Below, in pieces: positions 55,545 through 64,000 of a DNA stretch of 64,000 nt. The translations under genes and the position numbers were made by a program. Position 1 is the first letter of the stretch. Every line of letters starts with the position of its first letter. The stretch comes from Pomphorhynchus laevis (Eukaryota > Acanthocephala > Palaeacanthocephala > Echinorhynchida > Pomphorhynchidae): positions 1-64,000 of the forward strand of contig WNNJ02002853.1 of assembly GCA_012934845.2 (NCBI GenBank). The letters run 5' to 3'. The notes below the pieces were generated by a model. It worked only from the letters and a program-made list of their open reading frames with translations, ran no database searches and was not told the DNA's origin.

Positions 55545-56050
55545 ATGGATAAAATTGAATTAATAGAATCCTTTAATATTTTGATAAATCAAAATTATTT
55601 AAAAGTGGGGACATCTATATTTAGACAAATAAAAGGTGTTCCAATGGGAGGTAATAGTATCTGACTATTATAGCTGACTTGTTTTTAAGCTTTATATAAT
55701 ATGAATTTGTTCATAACTGTGTAAAAACTAAATCTAAATATATATGAAATATATGTTTCGATACATTGATGATATATGTGTATTTAATTCTAATAATTTT
55801 TATTCAATTAGTGAGCACATTTATCCAGAAAGCCTTATTCTTAACAAAACCAATATTGATGATAAAGAAGGTGTATATCTAGATATGAACATTAAATTAA
55901 CATTAGCCAAAACTACTATTAATTTATATCGTAAAGATGACATATTTAAATTTACAAGAAACATATTTTTGCATGAGCATTCATGCATATAATATAATAT
56001 ACAATATAATACTTTAAATAATGAAATTTTAAGAATTTTTATGACATCGG
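55545..56050 (+). mobile_element. PLE reverse-transcriptase fragment
   Basis: Plus-strand copy of the FNSNNF family: QIKGVPMGGN (motif B), MKYMFRYIDDICVFNSNNFY (motif C, RYIDD intact), then KEGVYLDMNIKLTLAKT, YRKDDIFKFTRNIFL, NNEILRIF. The open part is 55,744-55,992. The YIDD and downstream blocks are the best kept of all copies. The general layout (conserved RYIDD, late YLD block, short C-terminal tail) could fit the permuted Naiad-type PLEs. Fossil fragment. Confidence 0.65.
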
Positions 56051-56089
56051 CTTCATAATATTTCATAATATTGGTTTTCATATAATTAT

Positions 56090-56265
56090 TGGAGCTGGAT
56101 CAAAGAAAAGAGATTTTTTTTTTGATATTTCGCTAACTTCTGTTTGCATCTTAAAAAATGACGTGTAATTTTCTGAATATGCTAATAGACGTTAGCGATA
56201 TATCGAAAAAATTCCTCTTTTCTTTGATACAGATCCAATAATTATCTAGAAATAATGGGTCTTAT
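56090..56265. repeat. PLE-end foldback
   Basis: Inverted arms starting GGATCAAAGAAAAGAG and ending CTCTTTTCTTTGATACAGATCC, each with the TTTCGCTAAC ... GCATCTT end sequence also found at 6.2 and 62.4 kb. Confidence 0.6.
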
Positions 56266-56339
56266 TTATAAATAATTTTCTTCAAAATCATTTAATAGAT
56301 GAATAAATATAATCATCAAAAGATCAATAAGAGTCAATT

Positions 56340-57115
56340 ATTTTTTTGTTCTCAAATTTTTAACCAATACTGCGGTCATCATCAGGAAAACGTCATTACA
56401 CACGTTACAATGTGTTAGTAGTCTTAGTAATTACTAGTCTTAGTAATTACTAAGACTAATGTGTTTAGGAAGGAAGGTGTCATTAACATGACCACGCCAT
56501 GGACATCGATCTGCCCAATGAGGTATAAGATATCTGCTGCTCGTTCGCTATTCATGCGCATGCATAGATACTGTTTTACATAGAATGATCTGAAATTAGA
56601 ATACGAGCAAATACGACAGTCTCTATTCGATTCGGGATATCCTTTATGGGCTATTAAGCGTAGTCATAACGCAGCAAAAGAGATTCATAATAAAGCACGA
56701 AACGACTATGTAAAGCCTGTAACAAAATATTTAAATTTTCCGTTTTGGAACGATCACGCATTTAATCGTCTCCAACACGCGTTAAGGCTATCAATTAGAA
56801 GCACTGGTTCTCACAGTACCGTATTTTGTAAACGTCGGCCTGGTATGTCTGGTTTATTCAAAATAAAACCAAAATATGAAAAGATTGGAGGGATCTACCG
56901 TATATCGTGTAATGGTTGCGCGGCTCATTACGTAGGACAAACAGGTGAAAAACTTGCCGTTCGATTATTGGGTCACAAGCGGGCACTACGTCTTGGACAT
57001 ATCAGCTCAGCTGTTTGGAATCACTTTGCCGCCAACGGCCATGACATAAATTTTGCCGTTGCAGAAATTATTGCCCACGAAAGTGATAAGTCTACAAGCA
57101 GAAAATAGTAAATTA
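56340..57115 (+). mobile_element. PLE 3' part with well-kept GIY-YIG endonuclease
   Basis: Starts with an inverted end (TCATCATCAGGAAAA, 56,377) and has an open frame from about 56,590 to 57,106. First a connector (LEYEQIRQSLFDSGYPLWAI, PFWNDHAFNRL), then GGIYRISCNGCAAHYVGQTG and KLAVRLLGHKRALRLGHISS with a GIY-YIG nuclease fold: GIY, YVG, the Arg and His of the catalytic helix, and HESDKS at the end. The CNGC insert between GIY and YVG is typical of PLEs. It is uninterrupted here for ~170 codons. The RT is missing. 5'-truncated fossil. Confidence 0.8.
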
Positions 57116-57650
57116 TATAATTTAACACAATAATATTAAATATATATATAATTATTAGCGGAAAACTTTTTTAGCGGGAAACTTTTGATAATAAATAATA
57201 TATTTATAAGATACTAGATAATCAAATTTTATCATTTGAAATACTTTATTAGCATGTATTCTGTTTCGTTGTAATGTTTGGCCCAAACCTGAATATTTAT
57301 TTAGAATAAAAAAAATTTAAATAAATTAATAAATAAATATTTATAAATTATAAATTGTAAAGTAGCATTAACAGAAATGTAATATAAATTTGTAATATAA
57401 ATTGTAATATAAAAATTTGTAATATAAATTACAAATTTTTTAGATTGTTTGCTTAATTGATTTATTAGTCGATAAAGTGCATATATCATTTGATAAGCTT
57501 CATAGACCTAATATGAAACGAAACTTGAAGATCTAAATTTGTCAGCATTATTATATTTAATATAATCATATTTATAATATATTAAATTTTATTATGTATA
57601 GTATATTATAAAGTATTTTATAAATACATTAATATATTATATTAATATTA
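57116..57650. other. AT-rich DNA with a PLE 3' module
   Basis: 57,150-57,290 matches, in inverted sense to the 50 kb copies, the PLE tail (AGCGGAAAACTTTT ... ATACTAGATAATCAAATTTT ... TTTGGCCCAAACCTG). The rest is simple A/T sequence. Confidence 0.5.
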
Positions 57651-57667
57651 TTTTTAAGGAAAATAAT
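57651..57667. repeat. Target-site duplication, left copy
   Basis: TTTTTAAGGAAAATAAT, directly next to the poly(A) tail of the intact LINE. Confidence 0.85.
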
Positions 57668-57754
57668 TTTTTTTTTCTTCAAAATGTTTATTTATTTCCA
57701 ACGACATTATCTCTACAATAATAATATCATCAATACAATTATATTACAATTATA

Positions 57755-60721
57755 TCACCACTCTACAGTGTGATAGTTCGCAGGTCGGTTTCTTGCTGAT
57801 CTGGGACCGCGAATGCACATTGAAATGCATCTTGCATGTTGCAGGCTTATCTTCTCCCGTATCCGAGTCAATTCTTGTGCGTAGATAGATTCCTTCTTGA
57901 CGGCCAGTTTTCTGGATAATCTTTTTATCATTGTAGATGCCGATTTGCTCTCACCTCCTAAACTTGAATATACAATAGGGGCGAAATTTGCGCGTTCTAT
58001 AATATCCACCCGTTCTTGGTATTTCGAGCATTTCCGTTGTTCGTGATACTCGAAGCTTGGTGTGGTTTCCCTGGTAAGATTTGACGGAGCGAACACGTTA
58101 AAAACGCAAATGTCGAAGAAAGCTCGCTCCGAGCGTCCACCATAGAAACCACGGCAAGATATATCTAGTCGTGCTTCACGATCAGTCGTCGTTGATCTTC
58201 TCTCAAAGTGAATGCTTGGATCCACTGATCTGAGTAGCGGTTCGATTTCAACGCCGTCACATATTTGGGTGAGCGATTTTGCGAGAATATCGCGGGTTGC
58301 GTCGTGTCTTATCGACGGATGACCGCCATTGGGGCAGGAAAGGCAATGTGCCAGTGAGGTCGACGAACCACATGGGCAAAGGGAGGGGGCATCTTTGGTT
58401 AGAGTGTTGTACCGTGCGGCAACAGCATCACGAAATGTTGTATTGTCTATTCGAGTTTGTGACTCTCTTGTGGGGAACGCAGAAAGCCAGGAAGATGCGC
58501 CTTTTATCATTGTGTGTTGAATAATCCGTCTCTTTATGATATCATATGTAGGAAGTTGGGCTAGCAAAGAGGCCTTGTATTGTGTTTTCTTCCGCCTGTG
58601 AACTTCGTTGGCTCGGAAATCTTGCTCTAGTTTAAGTTCCATTCCTTGTAATCCATTTAAATAAGGTTCACATAGATGTCCAGAATTTTCACATTCAACG
58701 CCAGCACTCATATATGGATCGATGATGCCGAGGCCACCACAATGTAGGGGTAAAGAGATGAGAGGCCATAGCGATCCATCCGAATCATCGAGGCCGAATA
58801 TGTTGTCCGAGGAGGATCTGATGGATTCCCGCAACGGGGCAAACCAATCTGATGAGCATTGAGTTGTTCTTTGCGTGTGAAACCACTTGTGCTGTAACGC
58901 TTTAGTGAAACAGGCATATGCTATCTGCAGATCTAAAATTCCCACATCGGCTAATCGTTCGACCAAGTTGCAAAACTTGTCTACTTTTGATTCTACGACC
59001 TCGTATACGTATTTGTCTACTCCAATGGGTGCGCCTAGTATCACAATTCCGTCCGTTCGGACTTCTACATTTGTTCCGTTAAATTGTTGGCATGTGTTAG
59101 CTTCTTCCATTGTTGGCGTAAATATTGAACATTTCTGGGGATTTACGTGAAATCCAAACGCTGGGCCAATTTTACACAGTAGATCGTATGCAGCTCTGAT
59201 TTGGATAGGAGAACCAATCAAGTTGCCGTCATCGGCGTACCAAAGTTGCCGAACTTGAGGGAACTTTGTGGAAATGTGATGTATTATTGGCAGTGTGGCG
59301 ATCGCAAATGCGGGCATGGCTAGGACGTCACCTTGTGTAAATCCTTCTTGTGATTTAACGAATTCGCCTCCGACAGATAGATTAGAAGGGTGGTCGTAAA
59401 AATTATGCATGACTATAGAAAGCGACGGACATATTCGATCAATATTGCAAAGGGCCGCCTCTCTATTAATTCTGTTAAATGCGTTGTCGGCATCAATTGA
59501 TAGAAGAATATGATTCGGATTGTTTGTAAGTTCATTGCGGATGGCTCGTGTAACGCATTCCACGCCAGCTCGTTGGCCTGCACACATTTGACTTCTTCCA
59601 CATACCTGCTGTATGTCTTCCGAGACCATGGATAATATAGCCTTCGTCATTATTCTTCTGCTAACATCACAGATTCCTATTGGTCGAATTCCAGTTTTCT
59701 TTGTTAATGCGATTAGCCTGCATGATGTTAGAGCCTGTGTAATGTCCATTGGTATGCGCTCTGTCGCTAATGCTCTTGTGAATGAGGCTATGGCCTCAGC
59801 AAGTTCATCTGATTCTCTCCCGAATTTTGAGAGCATATGTGTCCAGGACTGTGCGTCAATTCCTGAGGGACCTGCTCCACCTGTGACACGTTTGGCCATA
59901 CAGACTATTAGTTTCTTGTCTATGGAGTCAAAAACCACGGGATGAAAGCTATGTGGCGGGATAACATGATTCCAGTCAAGAGCATTACTGTTTAATTTTG
60001 CTGCAATGGGATGTTTGTCGAGGAGTAGCTCTCGAACGGTCGTAGGACCGATCATGTCATCAGGATTTAGTGGGGTTCCGGTTGTTGCATCTGTGTCTAG
60101 CAAATGCATCGCTCCATTTAATCTTCCACTCACTACCAGACTGGTGAAATTCCTGCGCCAATCGCGTGATGTACTGTTTGGTCTTTTACGTCGACTGAAT
60201 TCTTGCAAGATATACGCTTCCGTGTAAAGAGATGTAAACTCGTTTTTTAGCCAAAGGTCTAATCTTCGAGACAGTATTACTTTGAGGGTCTTATGGGAGG
60301 TGCGAATATCTCGTTGGAGAATCAAATGTCCGATTACAATGGCTTTTGTAAAAGATTCCTGTTGAGACCAAGATTCCCTATATATACGGGCAAGTTCTAT
60401 TATAAAACGTTTCGACTCCGCACACCTAGGTAATCTGAAGAGATTTGGCTTCCAGTGAACCACTTGCTCAAAGATGTCGGTAATCGAGAGTGTGATTGGA
60501 GTTTTGTCTGTTTCTCCCGTAGCTTTCTGGATTTGTGTCTGGTCGGCTCCTGACCTTACGGTGCCGCTTATTGGGCAGCTGAGGATCTTGTTTCCGCAAT
60601 TGGGAGCCCGGCAGTTACTGCATTTTGTATCGGTCTTTGCGCATCGGCATCCTTTACATTTCGCTGCCGGTCCATTGCACGTGCAGCAAGGAGTTACCGA
60701 AGAGGGTTTCCCTCTAACCAT
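57755..60721 (-). CDS. Reverse transcriptase/RLE-like endonuclease polyprotein, intact
   Basis: 988 residues, no interruption. Residues 11-49 form a Cys cluster (CCTCNG, KCKGCRCAK, KCSNC, NCGN), probably nucleic-acid binding. Residues ~280-500 are the RT: GGAGPSGIDA, IRPIGICDVSRRI (345-357), motif A SIDADNAFN (408-416), motif B GFTQGDVLAMP (460-470), motif C YADD (495-498), all catalytic Asp present. LPLHCGGLGI is at 657-666. Residues 782-805 are a CCHC-type finger (CPCG ... HCLSC ... RHD). Residues ~845-925 are the endonuclease-like domain: REARLDI (D853), FFDICVFNVFAPSN (D870), KYQER, SSLGG. This matches a widespread single-ORF RT family of invertebrates with restriction-like endonuclease. 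Clade not assigned. Confidence 0.85.
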   Translation of the reverse strand: MVRGKPSSVTPCCTCNGPAAKCKGCRCAKTDTKCSNCRAPNCGNKILSCPISGTVRSGADQTQIQKATGETDKTPITLSITDIFEQVVHWKPNLFRLPRCAESKRFIIELARIYRESWSQQESFTKAIVIGHLILQRDIRTSHKTLKVILSRRLDLWLKNEFTSLYTEAYILQEFSRRKRPNSTSRDWRRNFTSLVVSGRLNGAMHLLDTDATTGTPLNPDDMIGPTTVRELLLDKHPIAAKLNSNALDWNHVIPPHSFHPVVFDSIDKKLIVCMAKRVTGGAGPSGIDAQSWTHMLSKFGRESDELAEAIASFTRALATERIPMDITQALTSCRLIALTKKTGIRPIGICDVSRRIMTKAILSMVSEDIQQVCGRSQMCAGQRAGVECVTRAIRNELTNNPNHILLSIDADNAFNRINREAALCNIDRICPSLSIVMHNFYDHPSNLSVGGEFVKSQEGFTQGDVLAMPAFAIATLPIIHHISTKFPQVRQLWYADDGNLIGSPIQIRAAYDLLCKIGPAFGFHVNPQKCSIFTPTMEEANTCQQFNGTNVEVRTDGIVILGAPIGVDKYVYEVVESKVDKFCNLVERLADVGILDLQIAYACFTKALQHKWFHTQRTTQCSSDWFAPLRESIRSSSDNIFGLDDSDGSLWPLISLPLHCGGLGIIDPYMSAGVECENSGHLCEPYLNGLQGMELKLEQDFRANEVHRRKKTQYKASLLAQLPTYDIIKRRIIQHTMIKGASSWLSAFPTRESQTRIDNTTFRDAVAARYNTLTKDAPSLCPCGSSTSLAHCLSCPNGGHPSIRHDATRDILAKSLTQICDGVEIEPLLRSVDPSIHFERRSTTTDREARLDISCRGFYGGRSERAFFDICVFNVFAPSNLTRETTPSFEYHEQRKCSKYQERVDIIERANFAPIVYSSLGGESKSASTMIKRLSRKLAVKKESIYAQELTRIREKISLQHARCISMCIRGPRSARNRPANYHTVEW

Positions 60722-61078
60722 GCCGATTGTATTATCTCTGATTGTTGCGGCGGACTCGTTGATATTCCGTCTGCTAGACAGAGCCCCTGTATCCCGGGAT
60801 GATCGCGTTTGTATAGACGAAGTTTCTCGGGAATGGGCAGTAGATACACACTTCCCTTTGTAGAGAAACCAGAGCCCTTATACCCTGGGATGGTTTGTTA
60901 AACTGTTAGTTTTCGTGCGAGTGTGTACCCCGGGAAGTACCCTGGGCGTACGATCCTTTATATTTCCTTGCCCCTTACGCTCGCTTCGCTAGCTCTGTTA
61001 TCAGAACGGTGCACATTGATCTTTGTACGGAACAAATTTGTATGTTATTTTATTGTATGTTTATCAGAATCCAAATTT

Positions 61079-61095
61079 TTTTTAAGGAAAATAAT
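61079..61095. repeat. Target-site duplication, right copy
   Basis: Same 17 bases, at the 5' end of the element. It is preceded by three more T's, so the exact 5' end is uncertain by a few bases. Confidence 0.85.
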
Positions 61096-61487
61096 ATTAA
61101 TAATAATAATAAAATAATAAAATAATAAAATAATATAATATTAATAAAATAATATTATTTTCTTGTAGGAAATAATTAACAAGAGACGACTGTTAATTTT
61201 TTTGCTGCTTTTATTGTTAATTGCCATATTTGCGCTGTTACCGTTGATTGCAAATTTACTAAATTTACCTAAATAAATTCATTCAATAAATTTATTGGTA
61301 AATGCGTTCTACCCATTGCGAAAATACGAGCGTATCTATATCGATATCTATAACTACAAAAGCATGTGGTTATACTAATTTGAATTTTGTTAAGTTGTGA
61401 TATCTCTAAAGAATACGAAATGATTTTAATCATATACGCTTTGTAAATATATTTGTATTGCCAATTTATTTTTCTATCCGATTACAG
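61096..61487. other. AT-rich DNA, no gene seen
   Basis: (AATAAT)-type simple sequence, then unremarkable AT-rich DNA. Confidence 0.5.
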
Positions 61488-61560
61488 GGCTTCTATTCGA
61501 ACGAATCACTAAGAAAGATCACCTTCAAATGCTGCCCTTTAAAAGAATGCTATGTTTCAG
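61488..61560 (+). other. Possible 73-bp internal exon
   Basis: Bounded by TTTTCTATCCGATTACAG (good pyrimidine tract and acceptor) and TTTCAG|GTAATA (donor). Two frames are open: GFYSNESLRKITFKCCPLKE and LLFERITKKDHLQMLPFKRM. Neither is recognised. GC content is higher than on both sides. Its upstream partner could be separated from it by the LINE insertion. Confidence 0.3.
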
Positions 61561-62337
61561 GTAATATGGAATGCGTGTATTCATAATATATCGCTATATA
61601 CAACACTCGCTAGATATAATCTAGATATTCTAGAAGAATATATAAATTATGTCATCAGCTATTTTTATTATTTTTAATTTATCATAATATTATCCATTGA
61701 AAGTAACTATTTGATCCGAATTATACAAGAATTAAAAAGGTATTAAAAAATGTTCGCTTTGCGATAAATTTTTATTATTTTAGCTTTAATTAATATTAAG
61801 CACAAATACAAACTTTTGTATTGCTATTATAAACTAATTTATTTTCTAAAAATTGCAATTTTATTTAAAGTTAGAATATATGTAGTTTAAAATATACGTT
61901 TTTGGTATTAAAAAATTAATTATTATCAAAAAATAATTTATAATAATTAATTGATTATTGATTATTTTATTTCATTATTTTATTCTGTAAATAATTAATT
62001 CGTTTTTACAAATTGCCAGTAATTGTCTTAATGTACTTGACAGAAAGTACAGGTAACAGAAATATAGCCTTTTTAAAGCCTTTTTTAGCCTTTTGGAATA
62101 TGAATAATAGCCGTTTTAAAGGCTAATGTCTTAGTTTTGGAAAACCAATATTTTTGTTCATTTTACAAAACAGAAAATAAAAATGTTCACTTTGTATGAT
62201 TATGGAAAAATGCTAACTAGTTTTTAATAATTTAACATTTTATTGATTTCAAAAAAACAATATTTCCGCTATACCAAGAAGATTAATTTAATTTTAAATA
62301 GTTGATACTGATCCATTATTAATAAATAATTATTAAA
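61561..62337. other. AT-rich DNA, no gene seen
   Basis: No open frames or repeats recognised. Confidence 0.5.
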
Positions 62338-62410
62338 GCTGGATCAAAGAAAAGAACAAGTTATTTTTGATATTTCGCTAACTTCTGTTAGCATCTTCAG
62401 AAAATTACTA
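62338..62410 (+). repeat. Single PLE end
   Basis: AGCTGGATCAAAGAAAAGAA ... ATATTTCGCTAACTTC, then TGTTAGCATCTTCAGAAAA. On the minus strand this is CTGAAGA, a 6-bp stem GCTAAC/GTTAGC, then GAAATATC, a hammerhead-like half core. It abuts a LINE tail directly. Confidence 0.6.
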
Positions 62411-62500
62411 CATCTTCTATACTGCGTCGGTAGTAGAGTATCCCAGAGGTTGACCATCCTCGTCGATCGCGTGAATTTGGTAATTAATTGAATTGTACGT
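62411..62500 (-). mobile_element. LINE C-terminal fragment, copy 1
   Basis: Minus strand RSTRMVNLWDTLLPTQYRR, the VNLW(N/D)xLP signature of CR1/L2-type LINE C-termini. Nearly identical over 58 bp to 62,779-62,836. Confidence 0.5.
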
Positions 62501-62719
62501 TTGATACAATTTTTATTTCGTATAAATTGTACTACATGTTTTGACTGTTTAGATATAATAAACATGTTTTATGATTAAATATATGATTAAAGTCAATATA
62601 GATATTATAAAAATCAATTTTGGTGTTCAAAAATCTGAAACTATAATTTACAAGTTATAATGTTAATAGTTCAAAATCATCTAAACGTTCAATTTTGGCT
62701 TTATTCGAGAATAGCGAGA

Positions 62720-63190
62720 GTAACTTACTTGTAATCCCTTCACCTTTTATCGACAGCGACTTCCCTGCCTCTTTTATACTGCGTCGGTAGTAGAGTATTC
62801 CAGAGGTTGACCATCCTCGTCGATAGCCTGAATTTGGGAGTCACCCGGCAGTTCTTTGCTTTATTAGTTTCAATGCGTTGCTACGAGTTCGTTTATCTGT
62901 TGAAATCTCAAAAGCATACATAAGCTCTTCGCCATATTGTCCGAGAAAAATATTTCTTGTGATAAGCAAATCAAACATAATCTGCTGATATTAAAGCGAG
63001 ATGATGTTGAGGTGGCTCACTCGATCGTCATAAGGTGTGTGCCACATTCCTGATTCCATTTTAGTTGCTATTGGTTGTATTCGGTCAAGGATGTCGGCTT
63101 CTCCTTTGGTCAAGGGGAATGCCGCCGCTATCCTATACTCAGGCAGTCGACGCAGCTTCGCGGTATAAAGCGCCTAGGACATATCTGGGG
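62720..63190 (-). mobile_element. LINE C-terminal fragment, copy 2 (longer)
   Basis: Minus strand from ~63,165: LRRLPEYRIAAAFPLTKGEA, MWHTPYDDRVSHLNIISL, then IMFDLLITRNIFLGQYGEEL and, after a frame change, STRMVNLWNTLLPTQYKRGR. YDDRVSHLNIISL followed by a DLL..RNI block is the usual LINE RT C-terminal region. Several breaks. Family not present elsewhere in the window. Confidence 0.6.
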
Positions 63191-64000
63191 TGATCACTTA
63201 AAATGAACGTCGAATGAACCAAACCATTCGATAACACAGCTTTCCTAATGCAATTATTTCCAGATTATTCACGGTGATATAATTGCACTCTTAATTATCA
63301 ATACTTTTTCCTATCATAAAATATCAATTTAGGAAACAACTAAGAAAACTTTTAAAATATTTTATTGGCAAATAAAGTTAGAAATAGTAATGATAAATTA
63401 AGAAAAAATTTTAATTTTAAAATTTTTTAACGTTTTTTCTTTAAAAAACGCTCTAATCAAAACTCTTTGATTAACATACTAAAAGAATAAATTAGCAAAA
63501 TTACAATTACCTGACATAATACAACAATTACGCATTTCTTAATTAGAAATGTATAAATCTTTTTACCTAAAAGTATTTAGAGTTATATTTAAAAAAATTT
63601 TAAATTTTTAAAAAGATTTAAAGTTTTATTTTAAGGTGAATTTTTAAATTTTAAATGTTCTTAAAGGCGACTTTATCTTAAATTTGCACTTATCAAAACT
63701 AAAATCAAACTAGCAATAAAGTTTTATTCATTGTAAGCTGCTCATTAACTGCTAACGCTTTTATATAGGTGCTAATAACATTTGAAAGAATTCAATTGTT
63801 TGAGTTTTTTCAAAGTAGTTAGAAAATATAAATGTTATACGCAATCAAGTATATAAAATATTATGCATATTACTGGAAAATTATTATATACTCAACGAAA
63901 AAATAAGTTTTATTTTTAACGATCGTTTAAATACTTTTCAAGTTGTAACATTTTCAATCGAGAAGTTATGTATATAATTAAAAACGATCAGGAAGAATTA
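63191..64000. other. AT-rich DNA, no gene seen
   Basis: Simple A/T-rich sequence to the window end. Confidence 0.5.

Larger units (their letters stand above)
57651..61095 (-). mobile_element. Complete RLE-type LINE with 17-bp target-site duplication
   Basis: A 17-bp direct repeat TTTTTAAGGAAAATAAT lies at 57,651-57,667 and 61,079-61,095. Between them, on the minus strand: a ~350-nt 5' UTR, one intact ORF (60,721-57,755), and an ~80-nt 3' UTR with GGAAATAAATAAAC and a short poly(A) tail (57,668-57,678 on the plus strand as T's). The 5' UTR holds related C/G-rich hairpin-prone motifs (TCCCAGGGTATAAGGGCTCT near 60,888 and TCCCGGGATACAGGGGCTCT near 60,799). GC-richer than its surroundings. Youngest insertion in the window. 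Confidence 0.9.

Noticed and set aside
1-64000. LTR retrotransposons, endogenous viruses or Polintons
   Set aside because: No long terminal direct repeats with TG...CA ends, no integrase, protease, capsid or envelope motifs seen; all RT motifs belong to LINEs or PLEs.

Overview
The window is AT-rich animal nuclear DNA, probably from an invertebrate. Evidence for this is one host gene (a long NDC80/HEC1-type kinetochore protein), APE-type and restriction-like-endonuclease LINEs, abundant Penelope-like element (PLE) debris, AATAAA signals and the standard genetic code. The exact phylum cannot be fixed from what I see. Almost everything else is retrotransposon, and most of it is old and broken. 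I saw no LTR retrotransposon, retrovirus, Polinton, CRISPR array, tRNA or rRNA.

Layout. 1-1.4 kb: tail of a CR1/L2-like LINE. 1.44-1.88 kb: ORF1 scrap of another LINE. 2.8-6.04 kb (-): nearly whole single-ORF LINE with an N-terminal PHD finger, reverse transcriptase and C-terminal endonuclease-like domain, broken by two nonsense codons. 6.65-13.08 kb (-): two copies of one Jockey-superfamily LINE lying head to tail. 13.2-15.6 kb: a CR1-like tail and a PLE. 16.1-17.7 kb: a LINE stub, then three copies of a structured ~360-bp repeat. 18.17-20.45 kb (+): NDC80, uninterrupted by introns. 22-25.7 kb: structured repeats, foldbacks, AT-rich DNA. 25.7-31.2 kb: a PLE (-) split by a 4.4-kb LINE (+) whose ORF1 begins with a SAP motif. 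33.5-41.9 kb: another LINE tail and two copies of the Jockey-like LINE placed head to head around 38.33 kb. 41.9-51.1 kb: PLE fragments, a 16-bp minisatellite, a scrambled LINE and a relic of the RLE-type LINE. 51.1-55.5 kb: AT-rich DNA with a few possible exons and a hammerhead-ribozyme candidate. 55.5-57.3 kb: PLE pieces including a clean GIY-YIG domain. 57.65-61.10 kb (-): a complete, intact 988-codon RLE-type LINE between 17-bp direct repeats. 61.1-64 kb: AT-rich DNA, one possible exon and LINE tails.

How the parts relate. The only complete mobile-element reading frame is the 57.75-60.72 kb LINE; by its target-site duplication and uninterrupted ORF it is the youngest insertion here. The PLE families supply GIY-YIG nuclease and reverse-transcriptase fragments, and their ends carry hammerhead-like cores (CTGATGA, short hairpin, GAAA), often as inverted pairs. 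Nested insertions date some events: the SAP LINE entered the PLE relic after the PLE had landed, and a structured repeat interrupts another PLE at 42.5-43.0 kb. Many short-spacer perfect palindromes lie inside older repeats and appear to be younger than them.
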